Origin: Streptomyces lomondensis
Lineage (GTDB): Bacteria > Actinomycetota > Actinomycetes > Streptomycetales > Streptomycetaceae
Assembly (NCBI RefSeq): GCF_014651035.1
Contig: NZ_BMWC01000008.1
Location: forward strand, 248,001-312,000
Length of the DNA: 64,000 bases
Reading direction: 5' to 3'
The notes under the pieces are model-generated. The model saw nothing but the letters and a program-made list of their open reading frames with translations, searched no databases and had not been told where the DNA came from. Positions 45,035 through 53,918 of this stretch are shown piece by piece. The position numbers were made by a program, and so were the translations under genes. Every line of letters starts with the position of its first letter. Position 1 is the stretch's first letter.

Positions 45035-46114
45035 CTAGGCGCTCTGGTCGGTCAGCATCGCCAGCCTGTCGCGGGTGGTGCGGGTGGTGGGGTGGTCCTC
45101 GCCGAGCTGCGCGCGGTAGCCGGTCAGGCAGCGCCGCAGCAGACGGACGGCCTCTGCTTCGCGGCCGTCGTCCCGGGCGACGAGGACGGTGGCCAGGTTG
45201 TCCCGGGTGCGGTGGGTGTCGAGGTGCTCCTCGCCCAGGGCACGGGCGCGGCCGGACAGGACGGCGCGCAGCAACGACTCCGCCTCCTCGAAACGGCCGA
45301 GGTCGTTCAGCACCTTCGCCAGGTTGTGCCGCGTGGCGAGCGTGTGCCGGTGCTCCGGGCCCGACCGGCGCTCCTGTTCGGCCAGGACGGCTCGGAACTC
45401 GGATTCGGCCCCCTCCCGCTTCCCCTGGAGGTAGAGGGCGGTGGCCAGGTTGGCGCGTACGTCGACCAGGGGGTGCTCGTCGTCCTCACGCGGTCCGCTG
45501 GTGCGCAGCAGGAGGCGGCAGATGCTCTCGGCCTCCGCCGGCTGTGCGGTGTCGAGCAGGGACACCGCGAGATTGTGCAGGGCGGTCCGGGTGTCCGGGT
45601 GCTTCTTGCCGAGCTTGCGTCTGCGGTGGTCGACGACGTGCCGCAGCAGGGCCGCCGCTTCCGGGGCGCGGCGCAGTGCGTTCAGTGCCCTGGCGAGGCC
45701 GCAGGCGGCGGACAGGGTGTCCGGATGCGCCGGGCCGAGGTCCCGCTTGCGGACCTCGAAGACGTACCGCCACAGCTCCTCGGCCGTGGTGGGCTGTCCG
45801 TCGACGTGCAGCAGAGCCGCGCACTCCGCCATGACCGCCAGCGTCTCGGGGTGGGTCTCGCCGAGGGTGTCGGCCTTGGTGCTCATCACCTGGCGGAAGA
45901 GATCGAGCGCCTTGGCGTGGTGTTCCGGCTTGTGCGCGAGGACGACGGCCAGCTGGTGGCCCACCTTCACGGTCTTGGGGTGGGAGGGGCCGAGCCGCTC
46001 GATGTGCTCGTTGAGCATCAGGGGCAGTACCTGCTCGGGCGGCAGCCGGATCTCGATGGTCTCCGGTGGGGCCGGCTCGTCGCCGCCCTGCCGGAACAGG
46101 TTTTTCAGCTTCAT
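45035..46114 (-). CDS. TPR protein (kinesin-light-chain-type repeats)
   Basis: A 359-residue soluble protein from ATG 46114 (MKLKNLFRQGGDEPAPPETI; GGGGGA upstream). It consists almost entirely of about seven 42-residue repeats with the TPR_10/TPR_12 signature. The pattern is LG-x-x-HP-x-T-L, then NLA-x-x-L, then G-x-x-x-EAE, as in LGPAHPDTLSAACGLARALN and LGKKHPDTRTALHNLAVSLL. Such repeats bind partner proteins. It lies 66 bases downstream of the CHAT gene on the same strand, so the two may form one transcript. Confidence 0.9.
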   Translation of the reverse strand: MKLKNLFRQGGDEPAPPETIEIRLPPEQVLPLMLNEHIERLGPSHPKTVKVGHQLAVVLAHKPEHHAKALDLFRQVMSTKADTLGETHPETLAVMAECAALLHVDGQPTTAEELWRYVFEVRKRDLGPAHPDTLSAACGLARALNALRRAPEAAALLRHVVDHRRRKLGKKHPDTRTALHNLAVSLLDTAQPAEAESICRLLLRTSGPREDDEHPLVDVRANLATALYLQGKREGAESEFRAVLAEQERRSGPEHRHTLATRHNLAKVLNDLGRFEEAESLLRAVLSGRARALGEEHLDTHRTRDNLATVLVARDDGREAEAVRLLRRCLTGYRAQLGEDHPTTRTTRDRLAMLTDQSA

Positions 46115-46180
46115 GGATCCCCCGTTGCGCTCTCGATACACAGGGTGACAGGTCGAGTACGGTGCGCACAAGCGAGTTGG

Positions 46181-49100
46181 TCAGGCTCCCGCGTGGACAT
46201 GCGCGGCCCACAGGCTCGGGCTCCTCTCGTACCGAGCGCGGCAGGCGCGCACCGCCCGGTGCAGCGCCACGGCCGCGCGCCCGGTGTCCAGTGCGGGAGT
46301 GCCCGGGAGCCGGGGCCCGGCGCGCAGCTCGCGGTAGAACCCCGTCGCCACCCGCCGCGCCACCGCGTCGTGCACCGGCCACAGCGTGCCGACGACATGC
46401 GGGTAGCCCGCCACCTGGAAGGCCGAGGTGATGTGGATCGCCTCGTCCGCCAGCGGTCCGGCCGTGCGGGAGGTCTCGCACGCCGACAGCACCGCCAGCC
46501 GCGCCGCCGACAGGTCGAGCCGCGAGATGTCGCGTACGGTCAGTGGCCGTTCGGCGTGGTCGTGCAGGAGCAGTTCGCCGGCGGACGGATCGGCCAGGTC
46601 GCTGACGCCGTGGCAGGCGAAGTGCGCGTACGGGTGCTGGGGCAGCGCCGCGTACACAGCGTCGAAGGTGGCTTCCGGACCGGCCAGTTCGCATGTCGGC
46701 AGCAGCGTCCCGATCGCCTTCGCCTCACGCTCCGCCCCGCGCAGCGGGTGCCGGTTGCCGACCGCCTCGCTCTGTACGACGGCCAGCAGGGAGTCCGGTG
46801 TGGCCACCGGGCGTCGTTCCCGTGCGCGGGCGTGGCGCAGGGCTCGGAGGGCCGGGGTGTACGAGGAGACGACGCGGTCCAGGGCCGTGCGTGTGGGGTC
46901 GCCATGGTGGCCGGCCGCGTGCAGCGGCAGGGCGGACAGCGCACCGCTGGGTGACCACCACAGGCGCTGCGGCGGGGCTGAGGGCGGGGCGAGAGCGTCG
47001 AGCACGGGGCCGACCGCGTTGTCCCAGAGCCAGGCCAGCACCTCGTGCAGGACCCGGTTGGCGTCCTGCTCCTCACCGGGCGAGCGGGAGGCGGTGAGCG
47101 CGTCGCGGAACCGGGCCGCCTGCCGTGACACGGCGGCTTCGCCGAGCGCGGGGAGTGCGAGGTGCCGCACGGGGGCGCCGGGGCCCGTGAGGATCAGTGC
47201 GTCACCGCGCCGCGGCCCGCCGTACAGCAGGACGACCGGCCCCTGGTCGGCGCAGGCCATCAGCTCGTCGAGGGAGGGCAGGGCCAGGAAGGACGCGAAC
47301 CCGGGCAGTCGCCGGACTCTCCTCAGTTCCTCCTCCCAGCGCGCGCCGAGGGTGTGGCGTTCGTCAGAGGTGCCGGGGGCTTCGTCCGGGCCGAGGGACA
47401 GGTCGTCCATGCGGTCGCGCAGGTCGGTGAGGCGGGCAGCCGCCTGCGGGTGGGCCGCGCGCAGTTCCGTCATCTCGCCGCGGGCTTCGAGCAGGTGGCC
47501 GAGGAGCGTGCCGCGCCCCTGCTCCAGGAGCCGCACGGCCAGCCGTACGTCGCCCGTGTCGACCGCGCAGGCGGCGGCGCGGGCGGCCAGGCCGCTCAGC
47601 CGGGCCAGTGTCTGCTGCTGGTCGGCGCGGGCGAGGTGGCGTGGGGCGACCTGCGGCAGCAGGTCGACGGCGAGCCGGTAGGCCTCGAGTGCGGCGGTCG
47701 CGCTTTCGCACTCCACGGCGGCGTCGCCCCAGGCGCGGGCGGCGGCCGCGCGTTCGAGGGGTGGTGCCTGGACGGTGAGAGCGGCCTGGCGGTACCCGTG
47801 CGCGGCGGTCCGCAGGACGCCCGGGTCGCCCTCCCAGTCGTACAGCAGACGCAGCGCGTCGGCGTGGTGGAACTCGTGCTGTGCCCGTCGGCCGGGCCAC
47901 GGTTCACCGGCGATCACCGCCCGGCCGAGTGCGATGATCGCCTGCTCGGCGGCCGCGCGGTCTCCGATGAGTTCCGCCTTGCGGAGCCAGGTGGCGCCCA
48001 GATCCCTCAGTGTGCCGGCGAAGTCGGGGGAGTCGGGCGGCAGCAGGTCCGCGGCTTGTTCGAGCAGAGTGACGGCTTCGTCGAGGTCGGCGTGCGCGTC
48101 CGGGCCCGGATCGCCGGGCCTGGCCCGGACCGTGAGGGCGTTGGCCAACGTGTTGAGCCGGTCCGCTCGCACCACGGCCCGGTCCGGAGCGCGGCGCAGC
48201 GCGGCGCGGGCCGTCTCGACGGCCTCACGGGCGGCGTCACCGGCCTCGGGATCGGCCGCGGCCAAGGTCTGGAAGACGGCGCTCGCGTTACTCAGGCCGT
48301 TGCTGTCCCGAGCGAGCCGGGTGGCCGAACCCATCAGCTCCCGGATGACGGCGGCGGACTCGCGCAGCGAGGCGAGGTCCCCCGTGACCAGGTGGCGCCG
48401 GTGCAGGGCCGCGGCCAGATTGACGCGCGCCCCGTCACGGTGGTCGTGCTGCGACGGGAGGCCGGCGAATCCGGCGACGGCCTGTCGCAGGCAGTCGATC
48501 GCCTCGTCCAGCAGGCCCGGCTCCCGCGCCAGGAGCGAATGCCGGTGCAGGACGTTGCCCAGCCGCATCAGCCGCTCGGGCCGGTCCGGGTGGTCTGCCG
48601 GCGTGCTGCCGACCGCCTTCCGCAGCACCATCGCGGCCTCCCCCAGGGCATCGACACCGAGTTCGCCGCCTTCGACCGCCAGCCGCAGCAGGACACCGAG
48701 GCAGCTCAGGAGGCTCCCGTGCTCGGGGTGGCCGGCCGGGGCGAGGGCGAGTCCCTGCCGGCAGACGAGGATCCCCTGGAGCGCGGCCCCCGGCACCCTC
48801 GCGTCGGCGGCCGACGCCAGAGCCTCGCCCAGATGACGCAGCATCGCGGGCCGCTCAGGAGACCCGGCCGGGAGCCCCGCGATCGCCTCGCGATACAGAC
48901 CGACGGCTTCTGTCAGGGCGGTCGGCCCGTCGTCGGCCCGGTGGCGGAGAAACCGGACGTTGGCGAGGTTGCCCAGCACCAGGGGCCGCACGCCGGGACC
49001 GGCGTCCGGAAGGGCCAGCGCCCGCCGTAGATCGGCCTCCGCAGTGGCCAGGTCGGACAGGCGGCCGGTGCGGTGAAAACGGGCGAGCAGTGCCACGGCC

Positions 49101-49552
49101 CGGCTGTTCAGCACGGTCATGAGCCGGCCGTCCGGGTCCGGCAGAGTGGCGGCACGGCCGAACACCTCGATGGCCTCGTCGAGTTGGCCCGGCGTGCCGG
49201 TCCGGTCGTGGCTCTCCGTCAGCGCCTGGCCGAACAGCAAGAGGTCCTGAAGGCTGGGCGATCCGGCCGCGGTGGTGCGGCCGAGTACGACCAGGCCTCC
49301 GAGGTCGCGCGGGTCACCGGTGGCGGACCAGCGCAGCGTGAGGGCGGCCAGGAGATTGCTCCGGCAGCTCGTGTGTTCCCGCCCGCCCCGGGGCGTCTCG
49401 CCCAGGCCCTGCCGGAGCAGCGTGACGGCCAGATCCAGTGCGGTGCGCTCGCCGCGCCGCAGGTAGTGCTGGAGGAGGGCCGCGCCCCGCTGTGCCGCAC
49501 TGCTCACGCCCGTCCTCGCCAGAGTTCCGCGGTCCTGCCCGGTCGCGTTCAT
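46181..49552 (-). CDS. TPR-CHAT domain protease
   Basis: A 1,123-residue protein. Start ATG 49552 (MNATGQDRGTLARTGVSSAA) has GAGG 4-5 bases upstream; the frame is open to 49984 but the extra part is basic, Arg-rich and a shadow of the opposite gene. Residues about 20-800 are helical repeats of 40-60 residues, often with LPP-x-x-PDRP-type linkers, the expanded TPR seen with this family. The C-terminal CHAT domain (caspase HetF-associated with TPRs, about 850-1115) has the catalytic His in HFACHG near 981 and Cys in LSACETS near 1025, both intact. CHAT proteases act in regulated proteolysis and immunity (for example TPR-CHAT partnered with type III-E CRISPR). Substrate unknown. It diverges from two uncharacterised genes. 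Confidence 0.93.
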   Translation of the reverse strand: MNATGQDRGTLARTGVSSAAQRGAALLQHYLRRGERTALDLAVTLLRQGLGETPRGGREHTSCRSNLLAALTLRWSATGDPRDLGGLVVLGRTTAAGSPSLQDLLLFGQALTESHDRTGTPGQLDEAIEVFGRAATLPDPDGRLMTVLNSRAVALLARFHRTGRLSDLATAEADLRRALALPDAGPGVRPLVLGNLANVRFLRHRADDGPTALTEAVGLYREAIAGLPAGSPERPAMLRHLGEALASAADARVPGAALQGILVCRQGLALAPAGHPEHGSLLSCLGVLLRLAVEGGELGVDALGEAAMVLRKAVGSTPADHPDRPERLMRLGNVLHRHSLLAREPGLLDEAIDCLRQAVAGFAGLPSQHDHRDGARVNLAAALHRRHLVTGDLASLRESAAVIRELMGSATRLARDSNGLSNASAVFQTLAAADPEAGDAAREAVETARAALRRAPDRAVVRADRLNTLANALTVRARPGDPGPDAHADLDEAVTLLEQAADLLPPDSPDFAGTLRDLGATWLRKAELIGDRAAAEQAIIALGRAVIAGEPWPGRRAQHEFHHADALRLLYDWEGDPGVLRTAAHGYRQAALTVQAPPLERAAAARAWGDAAVECESATAALEAYRLAVDLLPQVAPRHLARADQQQTLARLSGLAARAAACAVDTGDVRLAVRLLEQGRGTLLGHLLEARGEMTELRAAHPQAAARLTDLRDRMDDLSLGPDEAPGTSDERHTLGARWEEELRRVRRLPGFASFLALPSLDELMACADQGPVVLLYGGPRRGDALILTGPGAPVRHLALPALGEAAVSRQAARFRDALTASRSPGEEQDANRVLHEVLAWLWDNAVGPVLDALAPPSAPPQRLWWSPSGALSALPLHAAGHHGDPTRTALDRVVSSYTPALRALRHARARERRPVATPDSLLAVVQSEAVGNRHPLRGAEREAKAIGTLLPTCELAGPEATFDAVYAALPQHPYAHFACHGVSDLADPSAGELLLHDHAERPLTVRDISRLDLSAARLAVLSACETSRTAGPLADEAIHITSAFQVAGYPHVVGTLWPVHDAVARRVATGFYRELRAGPRLPGTPALDTGRAAVALHRAVRACRARYERSPSLWAAHVHAGA

Positions 49553-49605
49553 TATCCTCGTTTGTGAGCAGCAGTGACGCACCGTAACCGGCGAGGAGTT
49601 GACGG

Positions 49606-50040
49606 GTGGCGGAACAGCACGAGCAAGGACGACGCGATGCCCGCCTGGCCGCGCTGTGCAGCCGCCTCGCCACCCCGGGCGGACCCCTGGCCGAGGACGC
49701 GGAACTGCGGGCTCTGGTGGCGAACGTGCTGGCCGGAGTGCGGGAGGGCAGGCCCTGGGAGGAGGTCGACGAACAGCTCGACGACCTTGAGGACCGGCTC
49801 CTGGTGACCGGCCACACGGCGGGCCTCGGCGCGTACCGCGGCGGAGTCCCGGTACCCGGAAACTCCGCCTACGAGCCGCTGCCCGGACTGGGAGGCGGGC
49901 GCGCCCTGCTGGAGGTGCGGACCTGCCCGCGTGGCCGCTGCACCCGCGTCGAAGCACCGGCCGGGACGTCGGCCACGGCCGCACCGTCGCGCTGCTCCGT
50001 GTTCGACGAACCCCTCCGACTGCTCGACATCACGCCGTGA
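49606..50040 (+). CDS. Small acidic protein next to TPR-CHAT, unknown
   Basis: A 144-residue protein; start GTG 49606 follows GCGAGGAG. The first 70 residues are helical and acidic (DAELRALVANVLAGVREGRP, WEEVDEQLDDLEDRLL). The second half is Gly/Pro-rich with a CPRGRC pair and a further Cys near the end (RCSVFDEPLRLLDI). I recognise no family. It diverges from the CHAT gene by 53 bases and is 7 bases upstream of the membrane-protein gene, so a functional link is possible but unproven. Confidence 0.72.
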   Translation: MAEQHEQGRRDARLAALCSRLATPGGPLAEDAELRALVANVLAGVREGRPWEEVDEQLDDLEDRLLVTGHTAGLGAYRGGVPVPGNSAYEPLPGLGGGRALLEVRTCPRGRCTRVEAPAGTSATAAPSRCSVFDEPLRLLDITP

Positions 50041-50047
50041 GCCCGGC

Positions 50048-50956
50048 GTGAGTGCCTTCCTCGGCACGCTGGGCGGAAAGCTCGCCGAGCGCTGGAGCGC
50101 GCTGCTCGTCCTGCCCGGGCTGCTGTACCTCGGGGTGCTGGCCGGTGCCGTCGTGCTGGGCCGGGAGCGGTGGTACGACGTGGACCGGCTGCGTGACGTC
50201 CTCGACGAGCTGGCGGCGGCGCCCGCGGGCGACTCCCCCGGCGTCATCGTGCTCACGGCGGCAGGGGTGCTGGCCGGGGCCTTCGGCGTGGACCAGGTGG
50301 CCAGGGCCCTGGGCGCGGGGATCGAGGGGCTGTGGCTCGCCGAGGGCCGGGGACCGGTGGCCCGTCGGCTGACCGCGCGGCGGCTGCGGCTCTGGCGGGC
50401 GGCCGACGACGCCTTCCGGGAAGCCCTGGTGGCGGCGGGCCGCGCCCGGGTGACCGGGGACACGGATACCACCGCCCTGGCCGAGCACGCGGCGCTGCTG
50501 AACGCCGAGCGCAACCGCATCGCCCTCGCCGCCCCGAGCCGGCCCTTCTGGGTCGGGAACCGGCTGGCCGCCGTGGAGCAGAGGGTGTGGGGACAGTACC
50601 GGCTCGACCTGGCCTCGGCATGGCCCAGGCTGTGGCTGCTGGTCGAGGACGGCGCGCGGCTGGAGCTCCACACGGCTCGCCAGACGCTGGCCGCCGCGCA
50701 TCGCCTCCAGGCGTGGGGCGTGCTGTACGGGGTGCTCGCCGTGGTGTGGTGGCCCGCGGTGGTGCTGGGAGCCGGGGCCGTCGTGGTGGGGGTGCGTCGG
50801 GCGCGAGTCGCCGCGGCCGTACTCGCCGAGCTCGTCGAGTCGGCTGTCGACCTGCGGATCCGTACGCTCGCCGCCGACCTGGGCCTCGACTGCCCGGGGC
50901 CGGTGGATCAGGCCACGGGTGAGGCGCTGACCCGGGCCCTGCGCAAGGGCACATGA
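50048..50956 (+). CDS. Integral membrane protein next to TPR-CHAT, unknown
   Basis: A 302-residue protein from GTG 50048 (MSAFLGTLGGKLAERWSALL). There are hydrophobic segments near residues 17-38 (LLVLPGLLYLGVLAGAVVL), 63-85 (VIVLTAAGVLAGAFGV) and 215-245 (VLYGVLAVVWWPAVVLGAGA). A helical cytoplasmic middle part is rich in Arg, Ala and Leu (ARRLTARRLRLWRAADDAFR, LLNAERNRIALAAPSRPFWV). Another coiled part follows. I recognise no family. It follows the small acidic gene and is probably co-transcribed. Confidence 0.75.
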   Translation: MSAFLGTLGGKLAERWSALLVLPGLLYLGVLAGAVVLGRERWYDVDRLRDVLDELAAAPAGDSPGVIVLTAAGVLAGAFGVDQVARALGAGIEGLWLAEGRGPVARRLTARRLRLWRAADDAFREALVAAGRARVTGDTDTTALAEHAALLNAERNRIALAAPSRPFWVGNRLAAVEQRVWGQYRLDLASAWPRLWLLVEDGARLELHTARQTLAAAHRLQAWGVLYGVLAVVWWPAVVLGAGAVVVGVRRARVAAAVLAELVESAVDLRIRTLAADLGLDCPGPVDQATGEALTRALRKGT

Positions 50957-51004
50957 CAGGTGCGGCATCCCGCGGTGCCCCGAGGCTTGTCGCCGCCGAC
51001 GCGT

Positions 51005-51018
51005 GTTTCACGTGAAAC
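51005..51018. other. parS: parS site 10
   Basis: Perfect GTTTCACGTGAAAC next to the hairpin between convergent genes; the only perfect site to the right of oriC in this window. Confidence 0.93.
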
Positions 51019-51078
51019 AGCACGGCGGGGCGGGAGACCCGCAAGGGCTGAGCCCCAGGTCTCCCGCCCCGCCGTGCT
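51019..51078. terminator. Bidirectional terminator abutting parS
   Basis: A perfect 21-bp stem (51019-51039 with 51058-51078) with an 18-base loop, between convergent genes and directly adjoining parS site 10. Confidence 0.85.
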
Positions 51079-51095
51079 GAGGGGACCGGCTGCCG

Positions 51096-51797
51096 TCAGG
51101 AACGGTCGTCGCGCCGGGCGGCCTCTTCCTCCGCCTGCTTGGCCTCGACCTCCGGGTCCAGAACCGACTGGCCGCTGCCGTCCACGGAGGACAGCCGGCC
51201 GGACTCGGGGACCTCCGTCGCGGCCGGCGGCTCCACCAGCCAGTCCGGGTTGGCCTGCTTGTCCCACCACTTCCAGGCGGCGAAGGCACCGCCCGCGACG
51301 GCTCCCAGAATCACCAGCGTCTTCATGGCCCGGCCGGCCCTCGCCCGCCGTTCCTGCCTGCGGACCAGCTTCTGGATCTCCTTCGACGAGACCTGACCGC
51401 GCAGCGCGGCCATCGCGGCCGCACTCCGGGCCGCGGCCTCGGTCGTGACGGGCACGGCCGCGGCCATCGCCTGCTCGATCCTCGGACGGGAGTACTCCGC
51501 CGCCTGACGGGCGGCCTTGCGAGTGCGGACGGCGGCCTCGTGGGCGGCCTGGTCGACCTTCGGCGGCACATGCGTGCGGGCCTGCTCCAGATACGGCTGC
51601 ACATGACTGCCGTACTGGACGCGTGCCTGCCCGGCGGCCTGCGTCACCTTGGGCGCTAGCCGTACGCGTGCCTCGTGTGCGTAGTGCGCGGCCCTGTCCT
51701 TGGCCGTGTCGGCGTAGGGCGCCACCACTTCCGCGGCGTGCAGCACGCTGTCCTTCGCCGAACCGGTCGCGGCGCGCACGCTGTCGATGCGGGTCAC
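51096..51797 (-). CDS. DUF5324 family membrane-associated protein
   Basis: A 233-residue protein. The first 150 residues are amphipathic Ala-rich helices with a heptad-like pattern (AKDSVLHAAEVVAPYADTAK, QAAEYSRPRIEQAMAAAV), resembling apolipoprotein-like or coiled structures. A hydrophobic segment (KTLVILGAVAGGAFAAWKWW, about 160-178) anchors it, and an acidic tail ends QAEEEAARRDDRS. The layout matches DUF5324, found in Streptomyces; function unknown. Confidence 0.75.
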   Translation of the reverse strand: MTRIDSVRAATGSAKDSVLHAAEVVAPYADTAKDRAAHYAHEARVRLAPKVTQAAGQARVQYGSHVQPYLEQARTHVPPKVDQAAHEAAVRTRKAARQAAEYSRPRIEQAMAAAVPVTTEAAARSAAAMAALRGQVSSKEIQKLVRRQERRARAGRAMKTLVILGAVAGGAFAAWKWWDKQANPDWLVEPPAATEVPESGRLSSVDGSGQSVLDPEVEAKQAEEEAARRDDRS

Positions 51798-52121
51798 GGG
51801 TTCCTCCTCCTCGGTGGCGTACGGTATTTCGACTTTCCACCCTTTTACGGATCATGCCTGCCCGGGCGCATCCCGCCATGCGAGGCGGGCATACGGGTGC
51901 CGATGGAGTTGATCGAGTACAAGAACGGATGAATGGGGGGAACATGAGCTTGTCGTCGACAATGCCACGGATCGCCGCCGCGCGCCCCCGCCCCGGGACT
52001 ACTCGACTGGTTTTCCGCAGCCGTTCGGCCCGGTTTCCCCCGGGTGAACGGAGGTCGGGCGACGCGGGGCCCCGTCCATGCGAGGATCAGGGAGTCACGG
52101 CAAGACAACGGAAGGCAGATC
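51798..52121. other. Intergenic region before the cyclophilin gene
   Basis: About 320 bp. It contains the divergent promoters of the DUF5324 and cyclophilin genes and a short ATG frame with GGGGGG ahead of it near 51938. That frame has poor codon bias and no recognisable product. I support no gene here. Confidence 0.4.
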
Positions 52122-52649
52122 GTGGCTGAGCAGCTCTACGCCACCCTGAAGACCAACCACGGCGACATCGAAGTCCGGCTTCTGCCGAACCACGCCCCCA
52201 AGACGGTCAAGAACTTCGTCGAGCTCGCCCAGGGCGAGCGGGAGTGGACTCACCCCGAGACCGGGCAGAAGTCCACGGACAGGCTCTACGACGGCACGGT
52301 CTTCCACCGGGTGATCAGTGGCTTCATGATCCAGGGCGGTGACCCGCTGGGCAACGGCACCGGCGGTCCCGGCTACCAGTTCGAGGACGAGTTCCACCCG
52401 GACCTGCGCTTCGACAAGCCCTACCTGCTGGCGATGGCCAACGCCGGCCCGGGCACCAACGGCTCGCAGTTCTTCATCACCGTGTCCCCCACGGCGTGGC
52501 TGAACCGCAAGCACACCATCTTCGGCGAGGTCACCGACGCGGCCAGCCAGAAGGTCGTGGACACCATCGCCTCGACCCAGACGAACCCGCGCACCGACCG
52601 CCCGGTCAACGACGTGGTCATCGAGTCGGTCGTCGTCGAGACCCGCTGA
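52122..52649 (+). CDS. Peptidyl-prolyl cis-trans isomerase (cyclophilin)
   Basis: A 175-residue cytoplasmic foldase; start GTG 52122 with GGAAGG upstream. The cyclophilin core is complete: VFHRVISGFMIQGGD (about residues 61-75) with active-site Arg and Phe, then ANAGPGTNGSQFFITV (near 107-122), and LNRKHTIFGEV near 127. Length matches the small actinobacterial PpiA type. It ends at a strong hairpin. Confidence 0.95.
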   Translation: MAEQLYATLKTNHGDIEVRLLPNHAPKTVKNFVELAQGEREWTHPETGQKSTDRLYDGTVFHRVISGFMIQGGDPLGNGTGGPGYQFEDEFHPDLRFDKPYLLAMANAGPGTNGSQFFITVSPTAWLNRKHTIFGEVTDAASQKVVDTIASTQTNPRTDRPVNDVVIESVVVETR

Positions 52650-52676
52650 GTGCGAAAGCTCCCACAGGGAACCAAT

Positions 52677-52708
52677 CGCCCCGCTCATCCGTAAGGATGA
52701 GCGGGGCG
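52677..52708 (+). terminator. Terminator after cyclophilin gene
   Basis: Perfect 14-bp stem CGCCCCGCTCATCC/GGATGAGCGGGGCG with loop GTAA, followed by GGGGCTTTTG. Confidence 0.85.
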
Positions 52709-52770
52709 GGGCTTTTGCCCACCACGGCTCTTGCGCCCAGCATGGCATTCATCACGACTTAGGGGATCTC

Positions 52771-53661
52771 ATGGACGACCAGGCTGCGGGCAGCCCGCAG
52801 GACGCCCACAGCGTCCCCGTGTGCTACCGCCACCCGGACCGTGAGACCGGTATCCGCTGCACCCGCTGCGAGCGGCCGATCTGCCCCGAGTGCATGGTCA
52901 ACGCCTCGGTCGGCTTCCAGTGCCCCGAGTGCGTCCGCACCGGCTCAGGCACCGGCCACGCGCCCACGGCCGCCATGCCCCGGACCATCGCGGGCGGCAC
53001 CATCGCGGCCGATCCCCGCCTGCTGACCAAGATCCTCATCGGCATCAACCTGGCGGTGTTCATCGCCGTCCAGGTCCACGAGTCCCTGCTGAACGACCTC
53101 GTCCTGTTCGGCGCCTGGCCGCTCGCGCCCTACACGCCCATCCAGGGCGTGGCGGGAGGCGAGTGGTACCGCATGGTGACCTCGATGTTCACGCACCAGG
53201 AGATCTGGCACATCGCGTTCAACATGCTCAGTCTCTGGTGGCTCGGCGGCCCGCTCGAAGCGGCGCTCGGCCGCGTCCGCTATCTCGCGCTCTACTTCAT
53301 CTCGGGTCTCGCGGGCAGCGCCCTGGCCTACCTGCTGACCTCCCCGGACACCTCCACCCTCGGCGCCTCCGGCGCGATCTTCGGCCTGTTCGGCGCGACG
53401 GCCGTTCTGATGCGCCGGCTCGACTACGACATGCGGCCGATCATCGCGCTGCTGGTGATCAACCTGATCTTCACCTTCAGCCCGGGGCTCAACATCTCCT
53501 GGCAGGCCCACATCGGCGGCCTCGTCGCCGGTGTCGCCGTCGGGTACGCCATGGTCCACGCCCCGCGTGAGCGACGCGCCCTGGTCCAGTACGGCACATG
53601 CGCCCTGGTCCTGGCTGTGGTCGTGCTGTTGACCCTGGTGAGGACGGCCCAGCTCAGCTGA
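52771..53661 (+). CDS. Rhomboid intramembrane serine protease with N-terminal zinc finger
   Basis: A 296-residue membrane protease. Residues 14-55 form a B-box-like Cys/His cluster (CYRHPDRETGIRCTRCERPI, CPECMVNASVGFQCPECVR). Six to seven helices follow. The catalytic Ser is in GASGAIFGLFG near residue 202 and the His in AHIGGLVAG near 252. The motif HIAFNMLSLWWLG (rhomboid H-x-x-x-N) is near 150. Substrate unknown. crgA is convergent downstream beyond a cluster of DnaA boxes. Confidence 0.95.
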   Translation: MDDQAAGSPQDAHSVPVCYRHPDRETGIRCTRCERPICPECMVNASVGFQCPECVRTGSGTGHAPTAAMPRTIAGGTIAADPRLLTKILIGINLAVFIAVQVHESLLNDLVLFGAWPLAPYTPIQGVAGGEWYRMVTSMFTHQEIWHIAFNMLSLWWLGGPLEAALGRVRYLALYFISGLAGSALAYLLTSPDTSTLGASGAIFGLFGATAVLMRRLDYDMRPIIALLVINLIFTFSPGLNISWQAHIGGLVAGVAVGYAMVHAPRERRALVQYGTCALVLAVVVLLTLVRTAQLS

Positions 53662-53670
53662 GCGCGACCG

Positions 53671-53872
53671 TTGTCCACAGCGGGTGTCGGATCTTGTGCA
53701 TAGTGTGCGGGAACACATGTGCCCCCTGTCACCGACCTGTGTTTCCGCAGGTCAGACAGGGGGCGAACAGGTTTTCGAGTGCCGGTACTTCCGTCATGCT
53801 GGCGTCAACGCTCAGCGAGTTATCCACAGATCGTCGTTTCTTTTCCACCTGTGGACAACTGCTGTGGATAAC
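53671..53872. promoter_or_regulatory. DnaA-box cluster outside oriC
   Basis: TTGTCCACA (53671, plus), TTATCCACA (53820, plus), TTTTCCACC (53841, plus), TTGTCCACA (53850-53858, minus) and TTATCCACA (53864-53872, minus). Four of the five are perfect high-affinity types, and the last four lie within 53 bp in convergent orientation. The cluster fills the non-coding gap between the rhomboid gene and crgA, about 24 kb from oriC. Confidence 0.82.
53721..53764. terminator. Bidirectional terminator between rhomboid gene and crgA
   Basis: Outer stem GCCCCCTGTC/GACAGGGGGC and inner stem GACCTG/CAGGTC (53734-53739 with 53748-53753) form a long hairpin embedded in the DnaA-box region. Confidence 0.75.
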
Positions 53873-53918
53873 TCAGCGAACAGCCGTGGGCAAAGCTGCG
53901 TTCACCTCCCGGTGACCG

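Noticed and set aside
44906..51100. Integrated element at tRNA-Ala
   Set aside because: I found no integrase and no second copy of the tRNA 3' end, so an att-flanked island is not supported.
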